64,000 nucleotides of DNA from Alteromonas sp. IB21 (GTDB lineage Bacteria; Pseudomonadota; Gammaproteobacteria; Enterobacterales; Alteromonadaceae), in contig NZ_JAEFCD010000023.1 in the NCBI RefSeq assembly GCF_016405965.1, forward strand, positions 7,475 through 71,474, written 5' to 3'. A program made the translations under genes and the position numbers. The notes under the pieces were generated by a model that saw only the letters and a list, made by a program, of their open reading frames with translations, ran no database searches and had not been told where the DNA came from. Positions 29,445 to 39,910 of the stretch are shown in pieces (positions within the stretch are counted from its first letter, which is position 1; each line of letters begins with the position of its first letter).

Positions 29445-30023
29445 CTAAATCAGCTTGGCTATTGCAACCGCAAGTGATGAGCCTGAACCTACCAGCTTCC
29501 CCCACAATGTCATAAACAACGTGGGCTGTTGGGTCATAAGTGACAGTGCCTCGTCTCTGTGATGTTGCTCGTCAATTTGACACTGTTTAAAGCGGTTTAA
29601 AACGTTAGAAGGAGGGTTTGGTAACATTGTCATATTGCTACATTGTTTCTCGTAGTGTTTGTCTACGAACTGCTCCACACAGTAAATGGTGTAGAAAAAC
29701 CAATTGTGACCCAATAATCTCGGCAATAAACCGGTAAAAAAACCAGCGGCTACCCATGCTGGTAATAGAAAACTACCTCTAAAGAGCGGCATCTCGTGCT
29801 CGAAAATAGCGAGGTGACTTTTTTCTGTCCTAAGATGCTCATGAATAAACGGCTTTGTTTTGCTCGGTCTATTTCTGATAACAAAAAGGCTTAATAAAAA
29901 CTCCGCACAGATTGCGCCGCGATATATCCATACTGCGCCGGTTTCTCCTGCATGGCTTGCACGCAACTCTTTGTCTATGTGCTTTGCGCAGGAGGTTTCC
30001 AATACTTTTGAATAAAATGGCAT
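29445..30023 (-). CDS. COQ7-like di-iron hydroxylase (demethoxyubiquinone hydroxylase family)
   Basis: The 192-aa protein has the di-iron four-helix-bundle motifs of COQ7: RASHAGETGA, EKSHLAIFEHE, CVEQFVDKHY and DEQHHRDEA, so the glutamate and histidine ligands are present. COQ7 performs the last hydroxylation in ubiquinone synthesis. I chose ATG 30023, with GGGG seven bases upstream, over an upstream TTG at 30038 that lacks a site. Whether it is the main ubiquinone enzyme or a paralogue cannot be told here, since no other ubi gene is nearby. Confidence 0.88.
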   Translation of the reverse strand: MPFYSKVLETSCAKHIDKELRASHAGETGAVWIYRGAICAEFLLSLFVIRNRPSKTKPFIHEHLRTEKSHLAIFEHEMPLFRGSFLLPAWVAAGFFTGLLPRLLGHNWFFYTIYCVEQFVDKHYEKQCSNMTMLPNPPSNVLNRFKQCQIDEQHHRDEALSLMTQQPTLFMTLWGKLVGSGSSLAVAIAKLI

Positions 30024-30235
30024 GGTGTACCCCAACAACGTTTTATTTTAAAACGCATAACAGCCATTTAAAGATGCCACTTTACGAAATTGTAATGCAC
30101 GGATAGGTTATGGCGCTACATGCGAAACTCAACAACTTGATTAATAGTTCACTATTAAAAAACGAAAGCAGTAAGTTGTATGATTGCTTGTTACTTTGGC
30201 TTTAATGCAACTTAAATACTCATGAGATAAAACAA

Positions 30236-31300
30236 ATGAAAGCAGTGTGGTGTGTCCTTTCACTATTCACCGTTTACTTGCTGCTATGGCCTGTGCCTAT
30301 AGAGCCAGTTGCATGGCAAGCACCAGAAAATAAGGGCTTTGAGGGTAAATTCGCGCAAAACACACGGCTATCCGAGTTGACACTAGTCGACATGGGCAAC
30401 GACTATGGGCCAGAAGATTTCGCGTTGAATCAAAATGGCACCTTAGCAACATCAAGCCACTCAGGCGCTATTCTTTTGAAGAAAAAAGGCGAACGCGCGT
30501 TTAACCCTTGGGTAAATACGAGCGGTCGTCCCTTAGGCATAGAATACGACAGTAAAGGAAATCTTCTTGTCGCTGACGCCCACCTTGGTTTACTTAAGAT
30601 AAATTCAGCAGGCGAAGTCTCTGTGCTGGTTGACAACGTGAACGATAGCCCCGTTGTTTACGCAGACGATGTAGATATTGCCCGAAGCGGTAAAATATAT
30701 TTTACCGACGCGACCACAAAATTTCCGGCTATGGATTACGGCGGTACCCTAAAGGCTAGCTTGCTTGAAATATTCGAACACAAAGGTAATGGCAGGTTAA
30801 TTGAGTACAACCCCGATACTGGCAATAGCGCAATACTCATGGATAAGTTGGTGTTTGCGAACGGTGTTGCTGTTAGTCACGATGAGCAATCGATACTGGT
30901 TAACGAAACCGGGAAATACAGGGTACTGCGTTATTGGCTGGAGGGACCAAATAAAGGGCAAGTAGACGTGCTTATCGATAACTTGCCTGGCTTTCCAGAT
31001 AACATCAGCCGTGCGGAAAGTGGCAGCTACTACATTGGCCTTGCGTCGCCGCGCTCAGCCCCCGTCGATATACTTTCTGATAAACCATTTATTCGAAAAA
31101 TAGTACAGCGCCTTCCAGGCTTTATGCGTCCTCAAGGACAGCCTTATGGCCATCTCGTTAAAATAAGCGAAAACGGTGAGATAGAAGAAAGTTGGCAAGA
31201 CCCAACGGGCGCTTTCCCCTTCGTAACAGGTGCGATCAAAACCAAGGAGGGGCTTTATATTAGCAGTCTTACGGCGCACAACGTGGGGCTTTTGCGGTAA
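30236..31300 (+). CDS. SMP-30/strictosidine-synthase-like beta-propeller protein
   Basis: The protein has 354 aa. An N-terminal hydrophobic segment (1-20) acts as a signal anchor. The rest is a six-bladed propeller of the SMP-30/gluconolactonase and APMAP type: GPEDFALNQNG, SGRPLGIEYDSKGNLLVADA, DDVDIARSGKIYFTDA, and ANGVAVSHDEQSILVNET. Relatives are Ca-dependent lactonases or esterases; the conserved Glu (GPED), Asn (FANGV) and Asp (FPDNI) metal-site positions are visible. Substrate unknown. Monocistronic. Confidence 0.88.
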   Translation: MKAVWCVLSLFTVYLLLWPVPIEPVAWQAPENKGFEGKFAQNTRLSELTLVDMGNDYGPEDFALNQNGTLATSSHSGAILLKKKGERAFNPWVNTSGRPLGIEYDSKGNLLVADAHLGLLKINSAGEVSVLVDNVNDSPVVYADDVDIARSGKIYFTDATTKFPAMDYGGTLKASLLEIFEHKGNGRLIEYNPDTGNSAILMDKLVFANGVAVSHDEQSILVNETGKYRVLRYWLEGPNKGQVDVLIDNLPGFPDNISRAESGSYYIGLASPRSAPVDILSDKPFIRKIVQRLPGFMRPQGQPYGHLVKISENGEIEESWQDPTGAFPFVTGAIKTKEGLYISSLTAHNVGLLR

Positions 31301-31572
31301 AAACCGTATCAATGCAAGTCTATTTTGAAGCCATTTAAAAGGAGCGTTAGGGAAAGCTTGATAAATTGCTATATATAAAGGTGACTTAGCCAGTTGACCG
31401 AAGACCCTGGAAATATTCTTCCGCTAATGCTCGTTCATTTTACAATTAGAAATATTTTAAAATTTTGTTATATAGTTAGGTTTATAAGGATATGTCATTA
31501 TCGGCTATGCTATTGTTTAAGTATTGAGCTGTTGGCCTTGTTTAGCCATTTAAAATAAGGGCTGTTAAACCA

Positions 31573-33228
31573 ATGAAAGCGTATGTGTATTCTTCAGTTG
31601 CATTAGCGGTGACGATTTCTTTCCTAGCGGGATGCGGGGGAGGAGGTGGCTCGTCTAACACGTCCCCCGTAGGCACGACACCAACTACGCCTGTCACAAG
31701 TGAACCGGAGTGGGAAGCTGGCGTGTACGAGCCACAATCTCAATTTATCGCGAAATGTGAAAACCCCAGAAGCGGTATAGATCCTTTCACTGGAAGTGCT
31801 TATCCAGATACCCAAGGTACCGCAATGGATGAAAAGCTGTGGCTGCGTTCTTGGACCAACGATACCTACCTTTGGTACGATGAAGTCGATGATAACGATC
31901 CTGAAAATTTCTCCGTATTGGCGTACTTCGATCAACTTAAAACAAACGAATTAACGCCAAGCGGCACGGCAAAAGATAATTTTCATTTTTCACAAGACAC
32001 GGCTGAATACAACGAGCTATCCCAATCAGGGATATCATCGGGCTTTGGATTTAGTTGGGAATTCGGTTCTACCACGGTGCCAAGAGAGCTAACCGTTCGA
32101 TTCACCGAGCCAAACTCGCCTGCTGCATCAGCAAACGTACCTCGAGGCGCCAAGGTTGTGAGTATAAACGGCGTTGATTTTGTAAACGATAATACTCAAC
32201 AAGGCGTGGATGCTATCAACGATGGATTATTTCCTGATGATGCTGGGACAACCACAAGCTTTGAGTTTGAACTGGTTGACGGCACCACGCTAGCCGCAGA
32301 TATTACGTCTGATAATATCAGTATAACGCCAGTGCAAAATGTTAAAGTACTGGATACTGATAACGGTAAAGTAGGTTATTTTCAATTCAATAGCTTTATT
32401 GTTACTGCGCAAGAAGGGCTGGTTGATGCCTTCAATACGTTTGTTGCGCAGAATGTGACTGAACTCGTCATGGACTTACGTTACAACGGAGGCGGACGTT
32501 TGGCGTTAGCTTCACAGCTTTCTTATATGGTAGCGGGCCCAAGTCAAACCAATAACGCCACGTTTGAAACCTTGAGATTTAACGACAAGAACCCAACGAC
32601 CAATCCGGTAACAGGGCAGACTATTAGTCCAACGCCATTCTACAGCACCGTTATCGATTATAACGAAGGCATACTTACTAATACACTGCTTCCAAGCCTA
32701 TCACTGACGCGAGTTTACGTTATCTCAACGGACGCCACTTGCTCAGCCAGCGAAGCAGTAATGAATGCCCTTCGCGGTATAGACGTAGAGGTAGTGCAGA
32801 TTGGTTCTACAACCTGTGGTAAGCCATACGGCTTTTATCCTACGGATAACTGCGGTGAGACCTATTTCACTATTCAGTTCCAAGGGGTAAATAATAAAGG
32901 GTTTGGCGACTATGCAGATGGCTTTATGCCAACCGCCACGCCTAATTTTGACTTTGAACTGCCTGGGTGTGAAGTTGAGGATGACTTTACCACAAGCTTA
33001 GGCAACCCAGAGGAAGGTATGTTAGCTGCAACGTTATCTTATGCTGTTACTGGCTCGTGCCCTGAAGTGGTGTCGGGTAGCGGAATAGCCGACATAAAAG
33101 CGTTGCGTAGTGACCAAAGTACATTGGCAGGTGAAACGCTTATTCCTATCGATACACCGGAAACGCGCAGGAATAACTTTGTTCTACAAAATAAGATTAA
33201 TCAGCCAATTATTCAGGAACGAAAATAA
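31573..33228 (+). CDS. S41-family peptidase, lipoprotein
   Basis: A 551-aa lipoprotein: signal peptide with lipobox LAGC (Cys21), a Gly- then Thr/Pro-rich linker (about 22-45), a PDZ-like domain (about 150-250) and a C-terminal-processing-protease S41 domain (about 260-480). The serine nucleophile lies in DATCSASEAVMNAL, and a Lys/Gln partner in TTCGKPYGF. Such proteins are anchored in the outer or inner membrane and trim other proteins. It overlaps the next small lipoprotein gene by one base (TAATG), so the two are translationally coupled. Confidence 0.92.
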   Translation: MKAYVYSSVALAVTISFLAGCGGGGGSSNTSPVGTTPTTPVTSEPEWEAGVYEPQSQFIAKCENPRSGIDPFTGSAYPDTQGTAMDEKLWLRSWTNDTYLWYDEVDDNDPENFSVLAYFDQLKTNELTPSGTAKDNFHFSQDTAEYNELSQSGISSGFGFSWEFGSTTVPRELTVRFTEPNSPAASANVPRGAKVVSINGVDFVNDNTQQGVDAINDGLFPDDAGTTTSFEFELVDGTTLAADITSDNISITPVQNVKVLDTDNGKVGYFQFNSFIVTAQEGLVDAFNTFVAQNVTELVMDLRYNGGGRLALASQLSYMVAGPSQTNNATFETLRFNDKNPTTNPVTGQTISPTPFYSTVIDYNEGILTNTLLPSLSLTRVYVISTDATCSASEAVMNALRGIDVEVVQIGSTTCGKPYGFYPTDNCGETYFTIQFQGVNNKGFGDYADGFMPTATPNFDFELPGCEVEDDFTTSLGNPEEGMLAATLSYAVTGSCPEVVSGSGIADIKALRSDQSTLAGETLIPIDTPETRRNNFVLQNKINQPIIQERK

Positions 33229-33647
33229 TGGGTTTGAATAATAGAGGAGCAGGGCAGCTAACGTCATTTGTTGCTCTGGTTCTGCTGTCAGCGTCTCTTT
33301 TGTCGGTAGCGAGTTGTGCTACTACCAAGGATATTAGGTTGCAAAAGGCACTGGCTACATCTATTAGCGATAGCGAAAAGCAAACCATTGAGGACACGAT
33401 CAGCAATTGGTTTGGCGGTACTCGCATTACTATTGCAACTAATGCTTTTAATGAAACTTCAAGTGTTACGATTGAACGAAAAGCAAAACTAGATAGCAGG
33501 GGGCTACCCATTGAAGGAAGGCACGATAACCCTGTGTTTAGCTTTACATTGCTTAGCGATGGTGAACAGTGTCTGCTTCGAAATGATCAAACTGAAGCGT
33601 TAGCCGAGCTTGAAAACGTGAAGTGTTACGTCAATGAAAAAGCGTAA
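33228..33647 (+). CDS. Small putative lipoprotein coupled to the S41 protease gene
   Basis: This 139-aa protein is not recognised. It has an N-terminal hydrophobic stretch (about 10-28) ending in a lipobox-like VASC, then a short soluble domain with two further cysteines (QCLLR, VKCYV) that could form a disulfide. Its ATG overlaps the protease stop codon by one base. A substrate, inhibitor or partner of the protease is a reasonable inference, but there is no direct evidence. Confidence 0.7.
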   Translation: MGLNNRGAGQLTSFVALVLLSASLLSVASCATTKDIRLQKALATSISDSEKQTIEDTISNWFGGTRITIATNAFNETSSVTIERKAKLDSRGLPIEGRHDNPVFSFTLLSDGEQCLLRNDQTEALAELENVKCYVNEKA

Positions 33648-33744
33648 TGCATAACTTATTGTGTGCCATAACACACAGGTTTATTGCAAAACGTTTAGTG
33701 CTAAAAAGCGAAAGGCAGTGAGAAGCAGTAAGTAGACAAAAAGA

Positions 33745-33778
33745 AAAACGCCCGATGTTTTAAAACATCGGGCGTTTT
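33745..33778. terminator. Bidirectional terminator
   Basis: Perfect 17-bp arms AAAACGCCCGATGTTTT/AAAACATCGGGCGTTTT sit back to back, with A and T tracts on both sides. It separates the convergent lipoprotein and ygiQ genes. Confidence 0.95.
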
Positions 33779-33785
33779 TTTTACT

Positions 33786-36173
33786 TTATCGTTTGTGCAT
33801 GCTCGGCTGCTTTTGGGAGCGGCTACGGTTGTTATCACTGCCGTTTTTCGCCTTCGACGAATTGGTCCCATTTCGATGGCCGGCCTTGCCTCCGCTTCTT
33901 TTAGCGGAATTGCCATTGGATTGTTCTTGCGTGTTGTCTTGACCCTGTGTGTTCGCATTTGAATTTCGGCGACTTTTGTTCAAAGTGTTGCCGTCCCGGC
34001 CTTTACCTTTACCGTTTTTACCCTGAAAGGTAGGAGGAAGTCCAGTATGTTTGGTGAGCGCGCGTTCACCACGGCGGCCTTTTTGCGCTTTTTGGCGCTT
34101 TTCATCCGCCGTTTCTGGTGGAACAAGGTGTTGAGGGCCGCGGCCAATTAAATCTTCACGCCCCATACGCTTAAGCGCTTCACGAATTTGCGCAAAGTTC
34201 TTAGGGTCATGGTATCGCAACATCGCCTTGTGCAATCGACGGTGAATTTCGCCTTTAGCAGAAGGCACCTCTTCACTATCTTTATTAACTTTGCGAAGTG
34301 AATTTACCTCGGTATGGTACATGGTTGTAGCCGTCGCCATGGGTGACGGATAGAAGTTTTGTACCTGATCGAGTTTAAACTTGTTTTCTTTAAGCCAAAT
34401 AGCAAGGCTTAACATATCTTCGTCTGTAGTGCCCGGATGCGATGCAATGAAGTAAGGGATGAGGTATTGCTTTTTGCCCGCCTCTTGCGAGTATTTATCA
34501 AACAATTCTTTAAAGCGGTAGTAGCTGCCCATGCCCGGCTTCATCATTTTTGAAAGCGGGCCGTCTTCAGTGTGCTCTGGCGCTATTTTCAAATAGCCGC
34601 CCACGTGGTGAAGAGCTAGTTCCTTCACATATTCTGGGTCTTCTACCGCTAAGTCATAACGCACGCCTGATGCAATCAAAATCTTTTTGATACCCGGCAA
34701 TTCGCGAGCGCGACGGTATAAGTCGATAGTCGGCTTGTGATCGGTATCCATATGCGCGCAAATACTTGGGTACACGCAAGAGGGTCGGCGGCAGGTGGCC
34801 TCGGCTTTCGGGCTCTTACAACGTAGACGATACATATTCGCTGTTGGTCCGCCTAAATCTGAAATTACGCCAGTAAAGCCAGGTACGGTGTCGCGTATTT
34901 GCTCAATTTCACGAATAATAGAGTCTTCAGAGCGGCTTTGAATAATACGGCCTTCGTGTTCGGTAATGGAGCAGAAGGTACAGCCACCGTAGCACCCGCG
35001 CATAATGTTAATGCTGAAACGAATCATATCGTATGCAGGTATTTTGGCGTCGCCATATACAGGGTGGGGCACGCGCTGATAGGGCAAATCAAACACAGCG
35101 TCCATCTCTTCCGTTTCAAGCGGCATGGCAGGTGGATTAATCCAAATGTGTCTGTCGCCATGGCGCTGCATGAGCGCGCGAGCACAACCCGGGTTAGTTT
35201 CCTGATGCAAGATACGCGACGTATGGGCGTACAACACCTTGTTGTCTTTTACCGTTTCATACGCAGGCAGCTTAACGTACACGTTCTCCCAAGGCTTGCG
35301 CTTTTCTTTTTCTTTCTGCGCAGGCTGAATAACAATAGGAGAGGCTTCTGGGGCTTCGCTACTTTTGTTGTCTTTCTCCTGCGAGTCGCACTCAGGCTCC
35401 ATCTGGTAGGGGCTTGAGATTGGGTCTATTTTGCCGGGTCTATCGAGTGATGTAGAGTCAACGCCTTGCCACTCAGGTAAGGCTTCTTTAACAATAATGG
35501 CGGTACCGCGAATGTCGCGCAAATCGGCAATGTTTTCACCTGCCGCTAAACGGTGGGTAACTTCAACCAGAGGTCGTTCTGCGTTACCGAAAAAGAGCAT
35601 ATCGGCTTTAGAATCGAATAACACAGAGCGGCGTACTTTTTCGCTCCAATAGTCGTAATGAGCAATGCGACGCAAGCTGGCTTCAATGCCGCCAACAATA
35701 ACAGGTACGCCTTTAAACGCTTCACGGCAGCGCTGTGAATACACAGTGACCGCGCGATCAGGGCGCTTACCACCCACATTGCCTGGCGTGTAGGCATCGT
35801 CGTGACGAAGCTTTTTGTCTGACGTATAGCGGTTGATCATGGAATCCATATTGCCGGCTGTTACACCGAAATACAGGTTGGGCTTGCCCAGCTTCATAAA
35901 ATCGTCTTTGCTGGTCCAGTCTGGCTGAGCAATAATGCCAACGCGAAACCCATGGGCTTCTAGTACACGACCGATAACCGCCATCCCGAAACTTGGGTGA
36001 TCCACATACGCATCGCCCGTTACCAAAATAACGTCACAGCTGTCCCAGCCAAGCGCATCCATCTCCTCTTTTGACATGGGTAGAAACGGTGCTGTACCCA
36101 AACAGTGTGGCCAATATTTAGGGTAGGAAAATAGACCGCGATCGGCCTTAATGGTGGCTTGCATAGTAATCAC
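33786..36173 (-). CDS. ygiQ: YgiQ family radical SAM protein
   Basis: A 795-aa radical-SAM protein (E. coli YgiQ is 739 aa). It has an N-terminal UPF0313 domain beginning FLPMSKEEM, the [4Fe-4S] motif CYGGCTFC with the usual CxxxCxxC spacing, [13 protein letters not shown], and a further Cys-rich segment ([14 protein letters not shown]). A basic, low-complexity tail (about 680-795, rich in K, G, N and S) is longer than in E. coli. Its reaction is not established. Monocistronic, convergent with the upstream lipoprotein gene. Confidence 0.93.
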   Translation of the reverse strand: MITMQATIKADRGLFSYPKYWPHCLGTAPFLPMSKEEMDALGWDSCDVILVTGDAYVDHPSFGMAVIGRVLEAHGFRVGIIAQPDWTSKDDFMKLGKPNLYFGVTAGNMDSMINRYTSDKKLRHDDAYTPGNVGGKRPDRAVTVYSQRCREAFKGVPVIVGGIEASLRRIAHYDYWSEKVRRSVLFDSKADMLFFGNAERPLVEVTHRLAAGENIADLRDIRGTAIIVKEALPEWQGVDSTSLDRPGKIDPISSPYQMEPECDSQEKDNKSSEAPEASPIVIQPAQKEKEKRKPWENVYVKLPAYETVKDNKVLYAHTSRILHQETNPGCARALMQRHGDRHIWINPPAMPLETEEMDAVFDLPYQRVPHPVYGDAKIPAYDMIRFSINIMRGCYGGCTFCSITEHEGRIIQSRSEDSIIREIEQIRDTVPGFTGVISDLGGPTANMYRLRCKSPKAEATCRRPSCVYPSICAHMDTDHKPTIDLYRRARELPGIKKILIASGVRYDLAVEDPEYVKELALHHVGGYLKIAPEHTEDGPLSKMMKPGMGSYYRFKELFDKYSQEAGKKQYLIPYFIASHPGTTDEDMLSLAIWLKENKFKLDQVQNFYPSPMATATTMYHTEVNSLRKVNKDSEEVPSAKGEIHRRLHKAMLRYHDPKNFAQIREALKRMGREDLIGRGPQHLVPPETADEKRQKAQKGRRGERALTKHTGLPPTFQGKNGKGKGRDGNTLNKSRRNSNANTQGQDNTQEQSNGNSAKRSGGKAGHRNGTNSSKAKNGSDNNRSRSQKQPSMHKR

Positions 36174-36397
36174 ATCTTGATAAATCAGGGAGTTGCTGAA
36201 CTAAAAGTAGGCAGAAGCTCAGAATTAGTACGCAATTATAGCAGTCTTGGCCGCGCTAAGGTATAGCGCTGTCATTAAATAAAATAGCTTTGTATACTCA
36301 CATTAACTGAAAGACTGTAATGACGATGTCTGTGCAAGATGTCCCAGATAAGTACACATTAGTGCACGTACACAAAATTAAGAGTAACAATATCACT

Positions 36398-36862
36398 ATG
36401 GCGTATTGGCTATTTAAAACAGAACCCGATGCATTTTCTATCGACGACTTAGCAAGTCGACCTGATCAGACGGAACCGTGGGATGGGGTAAGAAATTACC
36501 AAGCCCGTAACTTTCTTAGAGACGGTGTAAAACGGGGTGATAAAGTATTTATTTATCATTCCAGTTGTAAAGAGGTAGGTATTGCAGGCGTTGCCGAAGT
36601 GGTAAAAGACGGCTATCCAGACATCACACAGTTTAACCCTGAATCAAAATATTACGACCCTAAGTCCAGCGAAGAAAACCCTCGTTGGTATCGCGTTGAT
36701 GTGAAATTTGCAGAGAAGTTTTCCAGCGTACTTCCGCTTTCAGTGATTAAAAGTATGGAAGGTATTACTGAACTGCCTTTAGTAAAGAAAGGCGGAAGAC
36801 TGTCGATTATGCCTGTAGAAGAGGCTGAGTGGCAGCAACTTTATGCTGCTGCCAAAGGCTAG
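36398..36862 (+). CDS. EVE domain-containing protein
   Basis: The protein has 154 aa from ATG 36398, reading MAYWLFKTEPDAFSIDDL, the standard start of this family. An in-frame upstream ATG at 36320 would add 26 residues not typical of it. Family motifs WDGVRNYQARNFLRD and FIYHSSC are present. EVE domains share the PUA-like fold, and some bind modified bases in DNA or RNA. No partner gene is adjacent, so its role here is unknown. Confidence 0.9.
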   Translation: MAYWLFKTEPDAFSIDDLASRPDQTEPWDGVRNYQARNFLRDGVKRGDKVFIYHSSCKEVGIAGVAEVVKDGYPDITQFNPESKYYDPKSSEENPRWYRVDVKFAEKFSSVLPLSVIKSMEGITELPLVKKGGRLSIMPVEEAEWQQLYAAAKG

Positions 36863-36977
36863 ATCAAATGCGCATGAGCGTGGCTGCCTTGTTATAAAAA
36901 ATGCAAAAGCATTGAGGTAATTCCAATAAGTTAATCTCGCATGTTAACAACATGCAGTTCGCTTCGACAAAAAATCA

Positions 36978-37388
36978 TTATTTGCCAAAGGCAAATTTTG
37001 TATCGGCATCGCGCAGCAAGAAAAGCGCAAAGCACGCGCCCCACATTGGCCATGCGGCAAAGAACAGTAAGTGATTAAAGGCGTCTAGATACTGCGGAAA
37101 TGAAGAAAGGGTTGACCCACCGTGCAGAATAAAAATAAGTCCGTAGGTGTATTTTTTCGCAAGGCCCGCTAGAAAGGACAACACCAAGGCAAGCTGTAAT
37201 GCGCCCATAATGTAAACAGCGACTTCAGGTACGCCGCCGATGCCATAGAATTTTTCGAAAATGGCCATGCCGTGTGCGGGGTTAACAAATTTATCCACGG
37301 TCCAAACAAACATAACAATAAAAATCGTGATGCGAAGAGAAAGTAACGACCACTGGAGTCGTTTTTGAATATCGGTGTTTTTTTGCAT
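36978..37388 (-). CDS. DoxX-like small membrane protein
   Basis: A 136-aa protein with four predicted transmembrane helices; its pattern (TVDKFVNPAHGM, FYGIGGVPEVAVYIMGALQLAL, HGGSTL) resembles DoxX/MauE-like proteins. The start at ATG 37388 is chosen over a frame from 37415 because a TATTAT box overlaps that longer start. It is divergent from the TonB-receptor gene, with a GAACG-N2-CGTTC palindrome in between, so shared control is possible. Function unknown. Confidence 0.75.
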   Translation of the reverse strand: MQKNTDIQKRLQWSLLSLRITIFIVMFVWTVDKFVNPAHGMAIFEKFYGIGGVPEVAVYIMGALQLALVLSFLAGLAKKYTYGLIFILHGGSTLSSFPQYLDAFNHLLFFAAWPMWGACFALFLLRDADTKFAFGK

Positions 37389-37423
37389 ACATGCTTCAAA
37401 GGTATAATAGTGCAAGCATACTA

Positions 37424-37435
37424 GAACGACCGTTC
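37424..37435. promoter_or_regulatory. Palindromic operator candidate between doxX-like and TonB receptor genes
   Basis: GAACG-AC-CGTTC is a perfect 5+5 dyad, of the kind bound by TetR-family repressors. It lies 36 bp from the DoxX start and next to TATAAT/ATTATA boxes, in position to affect the DoxX promoter and perhaps the receptor operon. No regulator gene is adjacent. Confidence 0.45.
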
Positions 37436-37555
37436 AAACTAAAAATTTCAATTAATACTGTGTTTTTTAATATTTTTTTGAAAATTAAATGTGCTGAAAT
37501 TTTTTGTGATGCGTATCGGTCTTGTCGAATAAGAAATATAAATACGGAACTGTTA

Positions 37556-39895
37556 ATGAAAAAAGTAATCGGCCTTGCGCTTAGCACACTCGCACTTGCC
37601 ATCAGTCAATCGCTCTATGCTCAAGACGTATCAGATATTGAGGTGGTTGAAGTCACGGGCAACCAGCAAACTTCAAACACGCTCAACCCCGGCGACAACA
37701 CACTAAAAGGCATTTTTGGTAGTGGTTTAAGTGCAGCGGAGACCCCGCGTGCGGTAACTTCGCTGTCGGCAGAGGCCATCGAAGCACTTAATATTAACGA
37801 TTTACACGACATAGTAAAAGCCGCGCCCAATGCATACGCCTCTAGCGGCTTTGGTACGCCGAGCTTGCCCAGTATACGGGGCCAACTCGGCGAGCTTTTT
37901 CAAGATGGCGTACGTCGACAAGCTGGCAATAACGGCTTTGGTTTGCCGTTGTCGTTTAACAGCGTTGAGCAAATAGACGTGGTAAAAGGGCCATCGCCAG
38001 TGCTATTTGGCAGTACCCAACGCAATGGTGGCTTTGTAAACCTTCAAACTAAGGTTGCGCCTACCACAGAAAGCAACGGTAAAGCTACCCTTCGCGCGGG
38101 GCGCTGGGATCAGTATTCAGCGCAAGTCGATTACGCTACAGCATTAGAAGAAGGTAAAAGTGGGGTTCGCTTTAGTGCAGAGTACTTAGATCACGGCAGT
38201 TTTTATGACTTTGCGGAGCGGGAAAGTACTAACTTATTTGTGGCCTATCGCTATAAGCCGAGCGATGCACTGACCTGGGATATCAGCGCTGAATATTACG
38301 ATACAGATTACCCAGATAACGCAGGTATAAACCGCCCAACCCAAGACCTTATCGATAACGGCGTTTATATTACCGGTCAAGGCACTCAGCCAAATGGTAG
38401 TTCCGTGCCTGGTGCTGGTGCTATTATTTCTCCTACCGGTGAAGTTGTTATTCCTCGTAACCGTGTATTTACAAATCCTGATGACATCAACGGTGCTGAA
38501 ACTACGGTTATTCGAAGTAACGTAGAATACAAATTGGCCGATAACGCTACCCTTCGCAACATTACGTATTATCAGTACTTAGAGCGCGAAGAAATTGCGC
38601 AAAACAGCTTTGTAGAGATCATTGATGGTGCTGACACGTTTGAAAACCGCACTGAGCTTGATTATACGTGGAGCGATAGTCAGACCACGACGGTTGGGCT
38701 AGCGCTTCGCTACAACGACGTATTGGGCTACAGTCAATTTACTACTGAGGCCGACAATCCGATTGATTTGACCGGGCCTATCTCCAATCGCGTTATTCCG
38801 CTTACCGACGCTCAAAAAGCGCGCTTAGTCGAGCTTCGACCAGGTGTATTCGTGTCACCGGGTGCGCAATATGATATCGATGGTGATGGGAGCGGCGATT
38901 TTAATCTGTCAGACACCACCGACTCTACCGCATGGCAAACAGGCTTAGCACTTCAACAGCGTTCTGCATGGACTGACAAGTTTTCTACTATTGCTGGCGT
39001 GCGTGTCGATTACTACGACGTTGACGCACGTGACCCATTAGCGCCTGTTGGTGTTGAAGCGGCTTCAGATTCGTACAGTGATACATTAACCAGCTATCAG
39101 TTAAGTGCAGTTTATAAGCTGACGGGAGATGTGAATATATATGCCGCGTTTTCAGAGAACGACGCGACATCCAACAGTATGGCGGGGGGCACGGTGTTAG
39201 GCGGTAATAACGAGATTAACCCGCTTAACTTTGCCACTGAAAATACTTTGTACGAAGTGGGCGTAAAATATGCGCCAAACAGTAGCTGGTACGCAGAGGC
39301 TGCTGTGTTCGACCAAACGCGAAGTCTACGCAACCGCGATGGCAGTAACAGCGGTGTCAAAACCCAAGGTTTCGAGCTACAGGTTTTCTATCAAGCTGAT
39401 GACGTTTGGGTAAATGCGGCCTACAGTTACTTAGACGCACGATTTGATGACTCAGTCGCGTTCCAAGGTACAGCACAGGTTATTGACGCCTTTGACAACA
39501 GCCGCCCCGACATTATTGAAGGTACTGGAGTAGGTTCGCCTTCTTTTGCAGCTTTCCCTGCATCAGATAGCCGAATACAGGGTATTCCGCCGCAAATAGC
39601 GTCAATTAATGCGGGCTGGCAGATTACTGATGATTTCCAAGTGGGTGCAAGCGCACTGTACACCAAGTCATTCCCGTTAGACTTTTTACAAACTGTGCAT
39701 ATTCGCGACCAATACACGGTTGATGTCAATGCAGATTATCAAGTGACGGATAACCTTCGCCTGCGTTTAGATGTCATCAATGTCACCGATGAAGAAAATT
39801 GGCAACCGCTGTTTGAAGGTGGGTATTTCGGCGCAACGCTGGTGATGCCAAACGTACCTCGTCATGCCCAAGTTACCATGCAGTATGCGTTCTAA
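37556..39895 (+). CDS. TonB-dependent outer-membrane receptor
   Basis: The 779-aa protein starts at ATG 37556 (MKKVIGLALSTLALA, signal peptide cleaved after YAQ). A longer frame from 37391 would translate the AT-rich leader. Domains: TonB-box-like EVVEVTG, plug domain (about 60-165; ETPRAVTSLSAEAIEAL, SIRGQLGELFQDGVRRQ, VKGPSPVLFGSTQRNGGFVNL), and a 22-strand barrel ending in QYAF. It resembles the siderophore/catecholate class, but the substrate is open. It is the first gene of a long operon that continues with a 15-nt gap. Confidence 0.95.
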   Translation: MKKVIGLALSTLALAISQSLYAQDVSDIEVVEVTGNQQTSNTLNPGDNTLKGIFGSGLSAAETPRAVTSLSAEAIEALNINDLHDIVKAAPNAYASSGFGTPSLPSIRGQLGELFQDGVRRQAGNNGFGLPLSFNSVEQIDVVKGPSPVLFGSTQRNGGFVNLQTKVAPTTESNGKATLRAGRWDQYSAQVDYATALEEGKSGVRFSAEYLDHGSFYDFAERESTNLFVAYRYKPSDALTWDISAEYYDTDYPDNAGINRPTQDLIDNGVYITGQGTQPNGSSVPGAGAIISPTGEVVIPRNRVFTNPDDINGAETTVIRSNVEYKLADNATLRNITYYQYLEREEIAQNSFVEIIDGADTFENRTELDYTWSDSQTTTVGLALRYNDVLGYSQFTTEADNPIDLTGPISNRVIPLTDAQKARLVELRPGVFVSPGAQYDIDGDGSGDFNLSDTTDSTAWQTGLALQQRSAWTDKFSTIAGVRVDYYDVDARDPLAPVGVEAASDSYSDTLTSYQLSAVYKLTGDVNIYAAFSENDATSNSMAGGTVLGGNNEINPLNFATENTLYEVGVKYAPNSSWYAEAAVFDQTRSLRNRDGSNSGVKTQGFELQVFYQADDVWVNAAYSYLDARFDDSVAFQGTAQVIDAFDNSRPDIIEGTGVGSPSFAAFPASDSRIQGIPPQIASINAGWQITDDFQVGASALYTKSFPLDFLQTVHIRDQYTVDVNADYQVTDNLRLRLDVINVTDEENWQPLFEGGYFGATLVMPNVPRHAQVTMQYAF

Positions 39896-39910
39896 GCGCT
39901 AAGGATTTTT

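Noticed and set aside
34899..35417. A 172-codon antisense ORF inside ygiQ
   Set aside because: It lies wholly within a well-conserved radical SAM gene, lacks a ribosome-binding site and has no family features.
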